Shown: positions 51,503-63,495 of the stretch, piece by piece | Layout of the letters: every line of letters starts with the position of its first letter | How positions within the stretch are numbered: position 1 is the stretch's first letter | Assembly: GCA_965248675.1 (NCBI GenBank) | Contig: CBDFJZ010000008.1 | Coordinates: 1,612,001 to 1,676,000, forward strand | Origin: UBA6627 sp965248675 | Lineage (GTDB): Bacteria; Chloroflexota; Dehalococcoidia; UBA2979 | DNA length: 64,000 bases | Direction of reading: 5' to 3' | Program-made: the position numbers and the translations under genes | The notes under the pieces: generated by a model | Seen by the model: the letters and a program-made list of their open reading frames with translations, nothing else | What the model was told of the DNA's origin: nothing | Database searches by the model: none

Positions 51503-52866
51503 ATGCCAACCGAAATCGCTAACCAGATGGCCCCCCCTGAAGTCCAGTACACACGCACCGCCGACGGGGTGACGATCGCATACTGGTCAATCGGTGCTGG
51601 ACCATACCTACTTCATCTGCCTCCGCGCGTCTCCAACATTCAGAAAGAGCTCAACATTGAGCCGATCCGCTCAAGGTACCAGCTCCTGCCGAGGATCACA
51701 CGCTCGTCAGGTTCGACCGACGCGGCGAAGGACTGTCGCAACGAGACGACTTCGAGATGCCATCGAACTCGGAAACCCTGGACGCCTTGGCCGTCATCGA
51801 CGCCCTTGACTGCTCCAGTGTCAGCGTCCTTGGTGTGCGCTCATCCGGTGTCGCCGCGCTTGAACTAGCGGCGCGCCACGGCCACCGCGTCGACGCGCTG
51901 ATCATGCTCAACACCGTGAGTGAAGCGGCGCAGACGATCGGACAGCGCCTAGTAGCCGGCGCAACGAGCGAGAACTGGCAGGGGGTCGCGGAGTTGATGG
52001 CATTCCGGTACGTCGGTTGGGCCGAGCCGCATGTTGGCGAAGAGTACGCGCAGCTGTTCGCGAGTTCGACTGCCGCGGATATCATCCGGAAACGCTCCGA
52101 GCACGCCTCGAGTGTCGATGTCTCCGCTCTTCGGGCTTCGGTCAGCGTCCCAACCCTGGTCATCGCAGGCGAGGCTCACGACAGGCCGTACGAGGATCGC
52201 TTGCGACTTGACGCAGCCAGGCAGGAAGCCGCTGAGATCCCGGGTGCGAGGCTGTCGCTCATTAGCGGACTCCCGATCGCACCGTGGCATCGCGACGCGA
52301 ATCACGATGAGATCGTCGCGAGGATCGACCGGTTCGTCGACTCAGCGATCGAACCGTTGGACGGCTCCGATGGCTGGGCACCGGATCAGGCTCTACAGAT
52401 CATCCTGTTCACGGACATCGAATCGCCGACTGCGCTCACCCAGCGCGTGGGCGATGAGCGCGCGCAGGAGGCGCTTCATGGGCACAACGCTGTCGTGCGA
52501 CGGGCTCTCGACGGGTACGGCGGGCGAGAGGTGAAGCACACAGGGGACGGGATCATGGGGACGTTCCGCTCGGCAGTGAACGCTGTCGACGCGGCTCTGC
52601 AGATCCAGCGGGACCTCAAAGATGCTCCAGTTCGCGTGCGGGTTGGCCTCAACGCAGGCGAACCGATCGCGGAGGACGAAGACCTGTTCGGGCTTTCCGT
52701 GATCAAAGCATCACGGATCGCCGATCGAGCAGAACCTGGCCAGGTGCTCGTCTCGCGCGTCGTCACGGACCTCTGCGAAGGAAAGCGATTCACCTTCGAA
52801 TCGCTTGGTGAAGTTGTGCTGAAGGGGCTCGCGGAGCCAGTGGAGATCTTCGCGGCACGGCAGTGA
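51503..52866 (+). pseudogene. Alpha/beta-hydrolase fused to a class III nucleotide cyclase, -1 frameshift
   Basis: ATG 51503 begins an alpha/beta-hydrolase of the kind found in front of cyclase domains (Y-T-R-T-A-D-G-V-T-I-A-Y-W). The frame breaks at 51686-51688 and resumes in -1 as A-E-D-H-T-L-V-R-F-D-R-R-G-E-G-L-S. The C-terminal cyclase has F-T-D-I-E and H-T-G-D-G-I-M with both metal Asp residues. Codon use seems less GC-rich than in the neighbours, which may mean transfer. Adding one base restores a full protein of about 454 residues. Confidence 0.8.
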
Positions 52867-52892
52867 ATCCGCGACGCCGTGACGTCCGACAA

Positions 52893-53798
52893 CTAGTTGG
52901 CTATCCCGGCGCTTCGAGCTCGCGCGGCAATCCGTCTGAGGCCAGCGCGCCGCTCCGCGCCATCGCGGATGTGCGCGCCGTACTCCACCTGGAAGACCGG
53001 CACCACGTCGATGTAGAACCGCGCCCGCTCGCGGAGTCCGAGGTCGACGTCGCCGTAGTGCGCGAGCACCCGTTCGAGGAAGGCCCACGAGAACTCGTTG
53101 AGGATCCCCGCGAAATCGAGCGCCGGGTCGGCGATCATCGCGTCGCCGAAGTCGATCACGCCCGTGAGGTTCGAGTCGCCATCGAGGAGCAGGTGCGGGC
53201 CGGCGATGTCGCCGTGCACGAGGATGCGCGGGGCGTTCGAGGTGTCGCCGGCGGCCTCGAAGCTCGCGGCCTGTGCCTCCAACCAGGCGCGTCCGGCAGG
53301 TCCGAGGTGGGGCAGCGTGCTGGCGGTTAGCGCCTCGTAACGGTCGGGCCAGAGGTCCATCTCGGGCACCTCACGACTGCGCGCCTCGTCGGGCGGGAAC
53401 GCGTGCAGCTCGCGGAGGAAGGCGGCGATCTGCGACGCCAGGCGTTCGCGCTTCGAGCCTCGGATGGGGCGCGTTGAGGGTGGCTCACCGCGGACGAAGC
53501 GGTGGACTGCCGCGACGAGGGCTCCCGCTTCGTCGCGGACGACGGCGGCGTCGCGCGGGGTTTCGACGGTGGTGATGCGGGCCTCGAGAGCAGGGAGCAG
53601 CTTCACCTCCCGTTCGAGGTCTGGGATCGCCCATTCGGCCTCGGGACGGGGGATACGGACGGACCAGTCGCCGGTTGGGTCGGGGATGTGGAAGGCGGCG
53701 CTGCCGTAGCCCTCGCCGACGCTGGTCGCCTCGGACCAGTGCGCGCCGGGAATCGCGCCGCTGAGGGCGGGGAGCGCGGTGCGAGGGATGGCGCGCAT
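52893..53798 (-). CDS. Aminoglycoside/macrolide-type phosphotransferase family protein
   Basis: 301 residues from ATG 53798. Catalytic loop V-H-G-D-I-A-G-P-H and metal Asp in V-I-D-F-G-D-A. His in place of Asn in the loop is the form seen in Mph-like enzymes. It could phosphorylate a drug or a cellular small molecule; resistance is not shown. On the minus strand 48 bases after leuD. Confidence 0.8.
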   Translation of the reverse strand: MRAIPRTALPALSGAIPGAHWSEATSVGEGYGSAAFHIPDPTGDWSVRIPRPEAEWAIPDLEREVKLLPALEARITTVETPRDAAVVRDEAGALVAAVHRFVRGEPPSTRPIRGSKRERLASQIAAFLRELHAFPPDEARSREVPEMDLWPDRYEALTASTLPHLGPAGRAWLEAQAASFEAAGDTSNAPRILVHGDIAGPHLLLDGDSNLTGVIDFGDAMIADPALDFAGILNEFSWAFLERVLAHYGDVDLGLRERARFYIDVVPVFQVEYGAHIRDGAERRAGLRRIAARARSAGIAN

Positions 53799-53846
53799 GG
53801 TTCGCCTCGCCAACCCCGGCGCCCGATCGACCCCCGGGCGCGCCGG

Positions 53847-54449
53847 TCAGTCGGCCGCGGTCACCGGCTTCGGCTCCTCGCCGCGGTGCTCCTCGAACGT
53901 GGCGATATCGGGCTCGTACTCGAGGGTCATCGAGATGTCGTCGAGGCCGCGCTCGAGGCGGTACTTGCGGAACGGGTCGATCTCGAAGTGGCGCTCCCAC
54001 TGGCCGTCCGCGGTGCGGACGGTCTGCGAGGGGAGGTCGACAATCACCTCGGCGTCGGGGAGCTCCTCCGCGCGTGCCATCAGGTAGTCGATGTCGTCCT
54101 CGGGAAGCTCGATCGTGAGTAGGCCGCTCTGGAACGAGTTGTTGCGGAAGATGTCGGCGAAGCTGACCCCGATCAGCGCCTCGATCCCGAGGCCCTCGAG
54201 CGCCCAGACAGCGTGCTCGCGGCTGGAGCCGGAACCGAAGTTCCGGCGCGTGATCATGATCTTCGCGCCGCTGTAGCGCTCATCGTTGATCACGAAGTCG
54301 GGATCGGATCGCCAGGCCTCGAACGCGAACGGGCCGTAGCCGGTCCGTTCGATCCGCTTGAGGTGCTTCGCGGGGATGATCTGGTCGGTGTCGACGTTGA
54401 CGCGGTCGAGCGGGATTGCCTTGCCGCGCACGCTGCTCACCTGCTTCAT
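53847..54449 (-). CDS. leuD: 3-isopropylmalate dehydratase small subunit
   Basis: 200 residues from ATG 54449. N-V-D-T-D-Q-I-I-P-A and R-R-N-F-G-S-G-S-S-R-E-H are the family signatures. Pairs with LeuC; four-base overlap. Confidence 0.95.
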   Translation of the reverse strand: MKQVSSVRGKAIPLDRVNVDTDQIIPAKHLKRIERTGYGPFAFEAWRSDPDFVINDERYSGAKIMITRRNFGSGSSREHAVWALEGLGIEALIGVSFADIFRNNSFQSGLLTIELPEDDIDYLMARAEELPDAEVIVDLPSQTVRTADGQWERHFEIDPFRKYRLERGLDDISMTLEYEPDIATFEEHRGEEPKPVTAAD

Positions 54450-55918
54450 GCCATCACCTCCCGAACGTCGACGAAGTGACCGGCGATCGCCGCCGCGGCG
54501 GCCATCGCGGGGCTCACGAGGTGCGTGCGGCCACCCGGGCCCTGCCGGCCCTCGAAGTTGCGGTTGCTGGTCGAGGCGCAGCGCTCGCCGGGGATCAGGA
54601 TGTCGGGGTTCATCGCGAGGCACATCGAGCAGCCGGCGTCGCGCCACTCGAACCCGGCCTCCTTGAAGATGATGTCCAGGCCCTCTTCCTCCGCTTGCTG
54701 CTTCACGAGGCCCGACCCCGGCACGACCATCGCGCCGACGCTGTCGGCGACCTGGTTGCCGGCGGCGACCGCTGCCGCGGCGCGCAGATCCTCGATCCGG
54801 CCGTTGGTGCACGAGCCGATGAACACGCGATCGATCGCGATCTCGCGGATCGGCGTGTTCGCCTCGAGGTCCATGTACGCCAGCGCGCGCTCAATCGACT
54901 CGCGCTGCTCGGGTGGCGCGGCCTCGGGGTCCGGCACCTGGCCGTCCACGGTGACGCTCTGCGCGGGGTTCGTGCCCCACGTGACGAAGGGCTGAATCGC
55001 GCTCCCGTCGATCACGGCCTCGTGGTCGAAGACGGCGCCCTCGTCGGTCGGCAGCGAGGACCAGTACTCGACAGCGCGATCCCACTCCTCGCCCTGCGGC
55101 GCGTGGGGCCGGTCCTCGAGATAGGCAAAGGTCGTCTCGTCCGGCGCCACGAGGCCGGCGCGCGCGCCGCCCTCGATCGTCATGTTGCAGAGCGTCATCC
55201 GCCCCTCCATCGAGAGGTTGCGGATCACCTCGCCGCGGTACTCGATCACGTGACCGATCCCGCCGTGCACGCCGATCTCGTTGATGATCGCGAGGATCAC
55301 GTCCTTCGCGGTCACACCGGGGCCAAGCTCACCCGTGACCTCGACCGACATCGTTGCCGGGCGTGACTGGCGGAGCGTCTGGGTTGCCAGCACGTGTTCG
55401 ACCTCGGAGGTGCCGATGCCGAACGCGAGCGCGCCGAAGGCGCCGTGGGTCGAGGTGTGGCTGTCGCCGCAAACGATCGTCATCCCCGGCTGCGTGTAGC
55501 CCTGCTCGGGGCCGATGATGTGCACGATTCCCTGGCGCAGGTCAAAGATGTCGAACAGCGGCACGTCGAAGTCGGCGGCGTTGCGCTGCATCACCTCGAT
55601 CTGCTGAGCGGAAAGCGGATCCGGGTTCGGCTGATCGCGGCCGATCGTAGGCACGTTGTGATCGACCGTCGCCAGCGTCAGGTCGGGGCGCCGGACCTCG
55701 CGCCCCGCCAACCGCAGCCCCTCGAACGCCTGGGGCGAAGTCACCTCGTGCACGAGGTGCAGGTCGATGTAGAGCAGGTCCTGGCGCTCGGTGAGCAGCT
55801 CCTCGTGATCGGCCTGCCCACCCTCGGCGAGGGCGGCGCGGCGAGCGGCATCCTGGAGCGGGCTGTCGACGACGTGGTCGGCCCAGATCTTCTCGATGAT
55901 GGTTTTCGGTTCGGTCAT
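54446..55918 (-). CDS. leuC: 3-isopropylmalate dehydratase large subunit
   Basis: 490 residues. G-D-S-H-T-S-T-H-G-A-F-G and F-I-G-S-C-T-N-G-R; the three iron-sulphur cysteines are the one in S-C-T-N and the two in G-C-S-M-C. Isomerises 2- to 3-isopropylmalate and also handles citramalate. Confidence 0.95.
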   Translation of the reverse strand: MTEPKTIIEKIWADHVVDSPLQDAARRAALAEGGQADHEELLTERQDLLYIDLHLVHEVTSPQAFEGLRLAGREVRRPDLTLATVDHNVPTIGRDQPNPDPLSAQQIEVMQRNAADFDVPLFDIFDLRQGIVHIIGPEQGYTQPGMTIVCGDSHTSTHGAFGALAFGIGTSEVEHVLATQTLRQSRPATMSVEVTGELGPGVTAKDVILAIINEIGVHGGIGHVIEYRGEVIRNLSMEGRMTLCNMTIEGGARAGLVAPDETTFAYLEDRPHAPQGEEWDRAVEYWSSLPTDEGAVFDHEAVIDGSAIQPFVTWGTNPAQSVTVDGQVPDPEAAPPEQRESIERALAYMDLEANTPIREIAIDRVFIGSCTNGRIEDLRAAAAVAAGNQVADSVGAMVVPGSGLVKQQAEEEGLDIIFKEAGFEWRDAGCSMCLAMNPDILIPGERCASTSNRNFEGRQGPGGRTHLVSPAMAAAAAIAGHFVDVREVMA

Positions 55919-56149
55919 CGGGCTCGCCCTCTTGTCGGCGTAGAGCTTGTCGGCGCAGTGCGGTTGTCATTATGCCCGGTGACGCGCTGAAGGCATCGTT
56001 CGGCAGTAAGAGAACCCTCGACCGGATGAGCCACGGCGGCCGTCATCCGTGCGTTCGTTCGAGCCTTGCTGAAAGGTCCCGGTGTGCGCTCGAGAGAATG
56101 GCGGCTGCTGGCGCCGCCCTCCGAGGCCGCAGTGGCGCGCGGCAGCCAG

Positions 56150-56506
56150 TTACGCGCTGAGACTCGCGACGGCCCGCGTGATCTTCTCTGGCGTGAGCGG
56201 CTTGGGCACGAAGTCGCTGGCGCCGTCTCGGAGCGCTTCCATGACGGTCCGTTGATCGGCGACCGCCGTCACCATCACGACAGTCGCATTGGCGTCATGT
56301 TTGCGGATCAGCCGCAGCGCCTCCATGCCGCCCATGATCGGCATCGTGATGTCGAGCAGGACGAGATCCGGGCTCCACTCGTCGAACTTGGCGACGGCCT
56401 TCTCGCCGTCCTCCGCCTCCTCGACCTCGTGGCCGAGCCCGAGCACGTACTTAGCGACTCTCGAGCGAACGGACGCCGAGTCGTCGACTACCAGGACCTT
56501 CGCCAT
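56150..56506 (-). CDS. CheY-like single-domain response regulator
   Basis: 118 residues from ATG 56506 with GGAGGGG upstream. V-V-D-D-S, phospho-Asp in L-L-D-I-T-M-P, M-V-T-A and V-P-K-P-L complete the receiver. No output domain, so it acts by binding a partner such as the flagellar switch or a kinase. Located between leuA and leuC on the same strand. Confidence 0.88.
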   Translation of the reverse strand: MAKVLVVDDSASVRSRVAKYVLGLGHEVEEAEDGEKAVAKFDEWSPDLVLLDITMPIMGGMEALRLIRKHDANATVVMVTAVADQRTVMEALRDGASDFVPKPLTPEKITRAVASLSA

Positions 56507-56749
56507 GTGTCCCCTCCAATGGTTGAACACCGGCTTCGAACGCTGCCGCGCCTTGATCGTCGGCTCAGCATGCTGTCAGCGCAGCGTCGAATCAGGGTTT
56601 TTCCCGAGGCGGTCTCAATGTCACTGGTGATCTGCGGGCCAGCGTCCGCAGGTCCGGGACCACGCGCTCCCGCAGCCCGCGGGCGCTTCGTATCCAACTG
56701 GCAGCCGCGCCTCGAGGCCCGACGGCAGGCCCCGAGGCGATTCGTTCTG

Positions 56750-58309
<1,560 letters not shown>

Positions 58310-58580
58310 GTCGTTGCTCCGTCGCTGATGGTGGTCGATGTTCCTCGTTCCGAGGCCCTCCCGTCCACCGTTCAGGCGGCGGAGGGCCGGCGAAGCGCGA
58401 GGCGAGGTAGCAGCAGCGCGCGCGGCGGAGACGCAACGCGCGGCCCTCGATCGAAGGCCGCTCGGGCGGCGGACAGCAGCGACCGGGCGCGTACGACGCC
58501 CATCGGCACAGCCACGCGCCCGTCGGTTTGCGCGCTCATCCTCTGGCTTCCGCTATTTCGACACGCCGGCAGCGTAGCGG
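58310..58580. other. leuA leader region
   Basis: 271 bases between ilvH and leuA on the minus strand: leader peptide candidate 58372-58539, and two competing hairpins, GGCCCTCC/GGAGGGCC (58354-58361 with 58381-58388) and CCTCG-TTC-CGAGG (58343-58355). They share two bases and cannot both form. Confidence 0.5.
58372..58539 (-). CDS. Candidate leuA leader peptide
   Basis: 55 codons from ATG 58539 with AGAGG just upstream, 41 bases after ilvH ends. The C-terminal part reads R-A-L-L-L-P-R-L-A-L-R-R: five Leu codons (CTG CTG CTA, CTC, CTT) close together, then a stop next to two mutually exclusive hairpins. This fits ribosome stalling at low leucine. The peptide is long for an attenuator. Confidence 0.45.
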   Translation of the reverse strand: MSAQTDGRVAVPMGVVRARSLLSAARAAFDRGPRVASPPRALLLPRLALRRPSAA

Positions 58581-59177
58581 CTACTTCGAGACAAACGGCA
58601 GCTCGCCCTCCGGGCGGCGGCCGGACTCCTGGTGGAAGCGGGCGGCCGCGGCCGGCTCCGCCTCGTGCACCGACGTCGTCTTCGCGCCCCGGGCGATCGC
58701 GATCTGGCCGGTGCGCACCATCTCGCGGATGCCATACGGGCGCAGGTTGTCCAGCAGGCCGTCAACCGTCTCCGGCTGAGCGACGAGCTGCACGACCATG
58801 CCGTTCTGCGTCACGTCCACCGCCTGCGCGCGGAAGATCTCCACGAGGTCCAACACCTCGCGTCGCTGCTCGGGGCGGCAGCGGACCTTGATGAGCGCCA
58901 GCTCGCGCGTCACCGCGTCTTCCTTCGTCAGATCAGAGACCTTGACGACGTCGATCAGCTTGTAGAGCTGCTTCTCGACCTGCTCGACGATCCCGTCGCC
59001 GCCTTCGATCACGAAGGTCATGCGAGAGATGCCGGACTCCTCGGTGGAGCCGACCGCCAGCGATTCGATATTGAATCCGCGCCGTCGGAACAGCGAGGCA
59101 ACGCGGTTGAGCACGCCTGGCTTGTCCTCAACGAGTGCAGCCACCGTGTGGCGCATCGTTGCTTCCGAGGTGGTCAT
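58581..59177 (-). CDS. ilvH: Acetolactate synthase small (regulatory) subunit
   Basis: 198 residues from ATG 59177, AGGAG eight bases upstream. ACT domain V-E-D-K-P-G-V-L-N-R-V and R-R-G-F-N-I-E-S-L. Gives valine feedback control to IlvB. Confidence 0.95.
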   Translation of the reverse strand: MTTSEATMRHTVAALVEDKPGVLNRVASLFRRRGFNIESLAVGSTEESGISRMTFVIEGGDGIVEQVEKQLYKLIDVVKVSDLTKEDAVTRELALIKVRCRPEQRREVLDLVEIFRAQAVDVTQNGMVVQLVAQPETVDGLLDNLRPYGIREMVRTGQIAIARGAKTTSVHEAEPAAAARFHQESGRRPEGELPFVSK

Positions 59178-59211
59178 GTCTCTTACTCCTCTCAAGCCTG
59201 AACGCGGACGC

Positions 59212-60909
<1,698 letters not shown>

Positions 60910-60960
60910 TGGGGTGTTCCGTCGCGCTACGCACATGCTGGGGTCTGGGGGCATGCGAAT

Positions 60961-61017
60961 CGGCCCGTCACGCGGGCCGGCGGCGACACTGTGCGTCGTC
61001 AGACGCTCAGCGTCGCC
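60961..61017 (-). terminator. ilvB attenuator hairpins
   Basis: Terminator-like hairpin CGGCCCG-TCACG-CGGGCCG (60961-60979). Upstream of it on the transcript, GACGC-TCA-GCGTC (61002-61014) competes with GGCGAC...GTCGCC (60982-60987 with 61012-61017), which reaches the leader stop codon. A stalled ribosome on the Leu/Val run would shift the choice. No T tract follows. Confidence 0.6.
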
Positions 61018-61112
61018 TAGCTAAGTACGAGTACGAGGAGAACAGGCAGCACGAGCGGGCCGCCGGGGGCGGCCTCAGGACAAGCGGGATCGGTGCTCGT
61101 GACCGTTCGCAT
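61017..61112 (-). CDS. ilvB leader peptide (Leu/Val-rich)
   Basis: 31 residues from ATG 61112. The end is P-L-V-L-P-V-L-L-V-L-V-L-S: six Leu and four Val codons just before the stop, the hallmark of a branched-chain attenuator. The -10 box ends only ten bases before the ATG, so the message is probably leaderless, which explains the lack of a ribosome site. Confidence 0.8.
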   Translation of the reverse strand: MRTVTSTDPACPEAAPGGPLVLPVLLVLVLS

Positions 61113-61121
61113 GGTGTGACC

Positions 61122-61151
61122 AGTATTGTCGTGCTCCCGAGAACCAGTCAA
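61122..61151 (-). promoter_or_regulatory. ilvB promoter
   Basis: Minus strand: TTGACT (61151-61146), 18-base spacer, AATACT (61127-61122). Predicted start near 61115, two to four bases before the leader-peptide ATG. Confidence 0.6.
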
Positions 61152-61225
61152 CCTGAGGGTTCGCCCTGACCGCTCGCTTCGCTTGTTAGAATGGAGCGAC
61201 ACTCGACCGCTGAGAGGCAGCCGTC

Positions 61226-61450
61226 ATGGCTTCGCAGGAACGTTCTGACCTCGCCGACGTTGAATGGATCAGCCACGGCGATCTGATCAAGCTCTATGCA
61301 TCAGCGGCTGCGCGTGCTCTCGAGTTCACGACTTCGGACTTTCTGACCAGGTGGGAATCCGGCGAGCTTGACGAGGAGATCGAGTCGTCCGATCACCCCG
61401 ACGTGGTCAGGTGGTCGATGTTGACCTCGCTTGGCCGAGTCGCCCGCTGA
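61226..61450 (+). CDS. Small protein of a two-gene module, possible antitoxin
   Basis: 74 residues from ATG 61226 with AGAGG upstream. A-L-E-F-T-T-S-D-F-L-T-R-W-E-S-G-E-L and V-V-R-W-S-M-L look like a compact helical protein. No firm family. It overlaps the next gene by 20 bases, the layout of toxin-antitoxin pairs. Confidence 0.5.
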   Translation: MASQERSDLADVEWISHGDLIKLYASAAARALEFTTSDFLTRWESGELDEEIESSDHPDVVRWSMLTSLGRVAR

Positions 61451-61958
61451 GGCCGTCGCGGCGTTCATCGAACCGCTGCGACGGGCCCTGAGCTGTGTCA
61501 CCGATCGAGTCCTGGTTGCCACGCACTATCACGAGATCGAACTCGACCAGCCGCGAGCACTCACCTTTGGCCGGGACGAGGAGACCCGGGTCAGGCTCCG
61601 AGACAATCTGATCCTCGATGTGGCGCACTTCTTTGAGGTGACCGAGGAGCCCGACGAGGCGGGGCCGTATCGTTGCCACACGCTCGCGTACAGCTACGAC
61701 TTTCGGCATATTGACGGGCCGAGCGTGCTTGCGTTTCACTACCATCCTCGAAGCCGGGTCGTAGCACCCCACGCTCATGTGCACCAGTACACCGAGCCGG
61801 TCGACCTCTCAAAGCTCCACGTACCTACTGGGCGAGCTTCGCTTGAGAGCATCGTTCGCCTGACGATCGAGGAGTTCGGAGCGCCGCCGCAGCGAGACGA
61901 CCGGGACGCCGTGCTCAGCGCCGCCGAGGCCGGCTTTCACGCCAGGCGCACCTGGTAG
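61431..61958 (+). CDS. DUF6516-like protein, possible toxin partner
   Basis: 175 residues from TTG 61431, the only start near the overlap. H-Y-H-E-I-E-L near the start and L-A-F-H-Y-H-P-R-S-R-V-V-A-P-H-A-H-V-H towards the end: a His-rich core that recalls DUF6516 proteins of putative toxin modules. Activity unknown. Confidence 0.5.
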   Translation: MAESPAEAVAAFIEPLRRALSCVTDRVLVATHYHEIELDQPRALTFGRDEETRVRLRDNLILDVAHFFEVTEEPDEAGPYRCHTLAYSYDFRHIDGPSVLAFHYHPRSRVVAPHAHVHQYTEPVDLSKLHVPTGRASLESIVRLTIEEFGAPPQRDDRDAVLSAAEAGFHARRTW

Positions 61959-61986
61959 GGCGTCAGCTATTGCTCACCGACCCCGC

Positions 61987-63483
61987 TCACCCCTCCCACA
62001 GCGTCGTGTCGGGATAGGCGTCCGCCCAGGCGAACCAGTACGCGAGGCGGACCGGGACAGCGCGGCGCAGCCGGCTGTCGATCACGTTGACGAGCACCTC
62101 CTCGTCGAGGAACCAGCGGGCGCCCTCGCTGTCGACGGCTTCGAGGGCGTCCGGGGGGCCCTGGAGGAAGGCGATCGTGATCTCGTGCTCGCGGTAGACG
62201 GAGACACCGAGGCCGGGGCCGCGCGAGACGAGTGCGATGTCCTGTCCGGCGAGCGTGTCGTGGACGATTCCGGCGGCCTCGATCGCGGCGAGGGGGTAGG
62301 CGCGGGTGACGCCGCCGATCTCGAGGCCGAGCACCCGTTCTTTTGCCTCGATGCTCGTGTCGGCGGGGACGGGTGCGGGGAAGACCGGGGTTTCGAGGGC
62401 GAGCTCCTCGGCGATGGCGGCGCCCGCCTCGTAATTGCGGGCCGCGCCGGTGTCGAGCGAGAGCACGGTGCTGTTGGGGTGGCGGGCGGCCCACTCGCCC
62501 CAGGTGGTGCGCAGCACCGGGATCGGCGTCAGCGAAGCGCCGGAAATCAGCGCGTCGCCGGCGATCGCGTTGCCGGTGAGCTGGTCCCAGAGGCTGTTCG
62601 TCTCGGCGTCATAGAAGAGGCGGCGCGAGTGGTAGACGAGCCCGGCGTTGCCGAAGTCATGGCGGACACCGTCGCTCGTGATCGCCTCGTAGACAGCGGT
62701 GCCGCCGCAGGGGACGCAGTTCGTGACGATGAGCGGGCGGCCGCCGACTTCGTCGGCGACCAGCTCGTGCCAGCCGAGGATGCGTTGCGGATACGCGCGC
62801 GCCTCGCCGTTGACGAAGACGCCGAACACGACGTCGCTCGGTGAGAGATAGCGCTCCTCGAGGCGGTGCACGGTTTCGGGGTTGATCAGCGGCACCTGTT
62901 CGTCGATCGCGACGCGCGACCAGACGAACTCGTCGGGCCGGACGGCGAGCAGCAGGTCGTCGTTGAGCAGGTCGAGATAGCGCGCGTCAACGAGCGAGAG
63001 CAGCCGGCCCTTCCACTCGACGTAGCCGTCGGGCAACGGTGGGCGTTCGGCGGCGATCCACCCCGACCAGCCGTAGCCGTCGGCGAACTCGCGGCCGGTG
63101 ATCGCCGTCAGCGCCTCCTGGACCCAGCGTTCCCAGCCCAGTTCGAGCCAGAGCATGTCGACGAGTGGCGCGATGAAGCGGCGGTCCCCGACTTTGGCGA
63201 CGCCCGCGAGCAGCTCGGCTTCCTCGGCGCCGACCGGGAGGCAGCTCGCGGCGATTGCCGGGTCATCGAACCAGCAGACCAGCTCGCGCAGCAGCGCGGA
63301 GACCTCGGCGTTCGTCATGCGCGGGAGCGGCGTCGGCTCCGGCGTGGCGGTCGTCGCGGTGGCGAAGACCGGCAGGCGCGTCGACAGGGGCGCCGGCGCG
63401 TTCGGCGGCGGATCCTCGAAACAGGCGGCCGCGACGAGGCCGAGCGCGGTCGCGAGGGCGAGCGCGGTCAGGCGTCGCGACAC
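61987..63483 (-). CDS. DUF3179 lipoprotein
   Basis: 498 residues. Lipobox V-A-A-A-C, a Thr/Pro linker, a helical middle, then DUF3179 with A-Y-P-Q-R-I-L-G-W-H-E-L and N-C-V-P-C-G-G-T-A (the C-x2-C-G core) and W-D-Q-L-T-G-N-A. A secreted surface protein of unknown role, common in Chloroflexota and archaea. Thirteen bases upstream of the next minus-strand gene's end. Confidence 0.85.
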   Translation of the reverse strand: MSRRLTALALATALGLVAAACFEDPPPNAPAPLSTRLPVFATATTATPEPTPLPRMTNAEVSALLRELVCWFDDPAIAASCLPVGAEEAELLAGVAKVGDRRFIAPLVDMLWLELGWERWVQEALTAITGREFADGYGWSGWIAAERPPLPDGYVEWKGRLLSLVDARYLDLLNDDLLLAVRPDEFVWSRVAIDEQVPLINPETVHRLEERYLSPSDVVFGVFVNGEARAYPQRILGWHELVADEVGGRPLIVTNCVPCGGTAVYEAITSDGVRHDFGNAGLVYHSRRLFYDAETNSLWDQLTGNAIAGDALISGASLTPIPVLRTTWGEWAARHPNSTVLSLDTGAARNYEAGAAIAEELALETPVFPAPVPADTSIEAKERVLGLEIGGVTRAYPLAAIEAAGIVHDTLAGQDIALVSRGPGLGVSVYREHEITIAFLQGPPDALEAVDSEGARWFLDEEVLVNVIDSRLRRAVPVRLAYWFAWADAYPDTTLWEG

Positions 63484-63495
63484 GAGGGCGGTGGC

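Larger units (their letters stand above)
60910..61225. other. ilvB attenuator and divergent promoter region
   Basis: 316 bases holding, on the minus strand, the ilvB promoter, leader peptide and hairpins described separately, and on the plus strand a weak promoter (TAGAAT at 61187-61192) for the small module at 61226. Confidence 0.6.
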
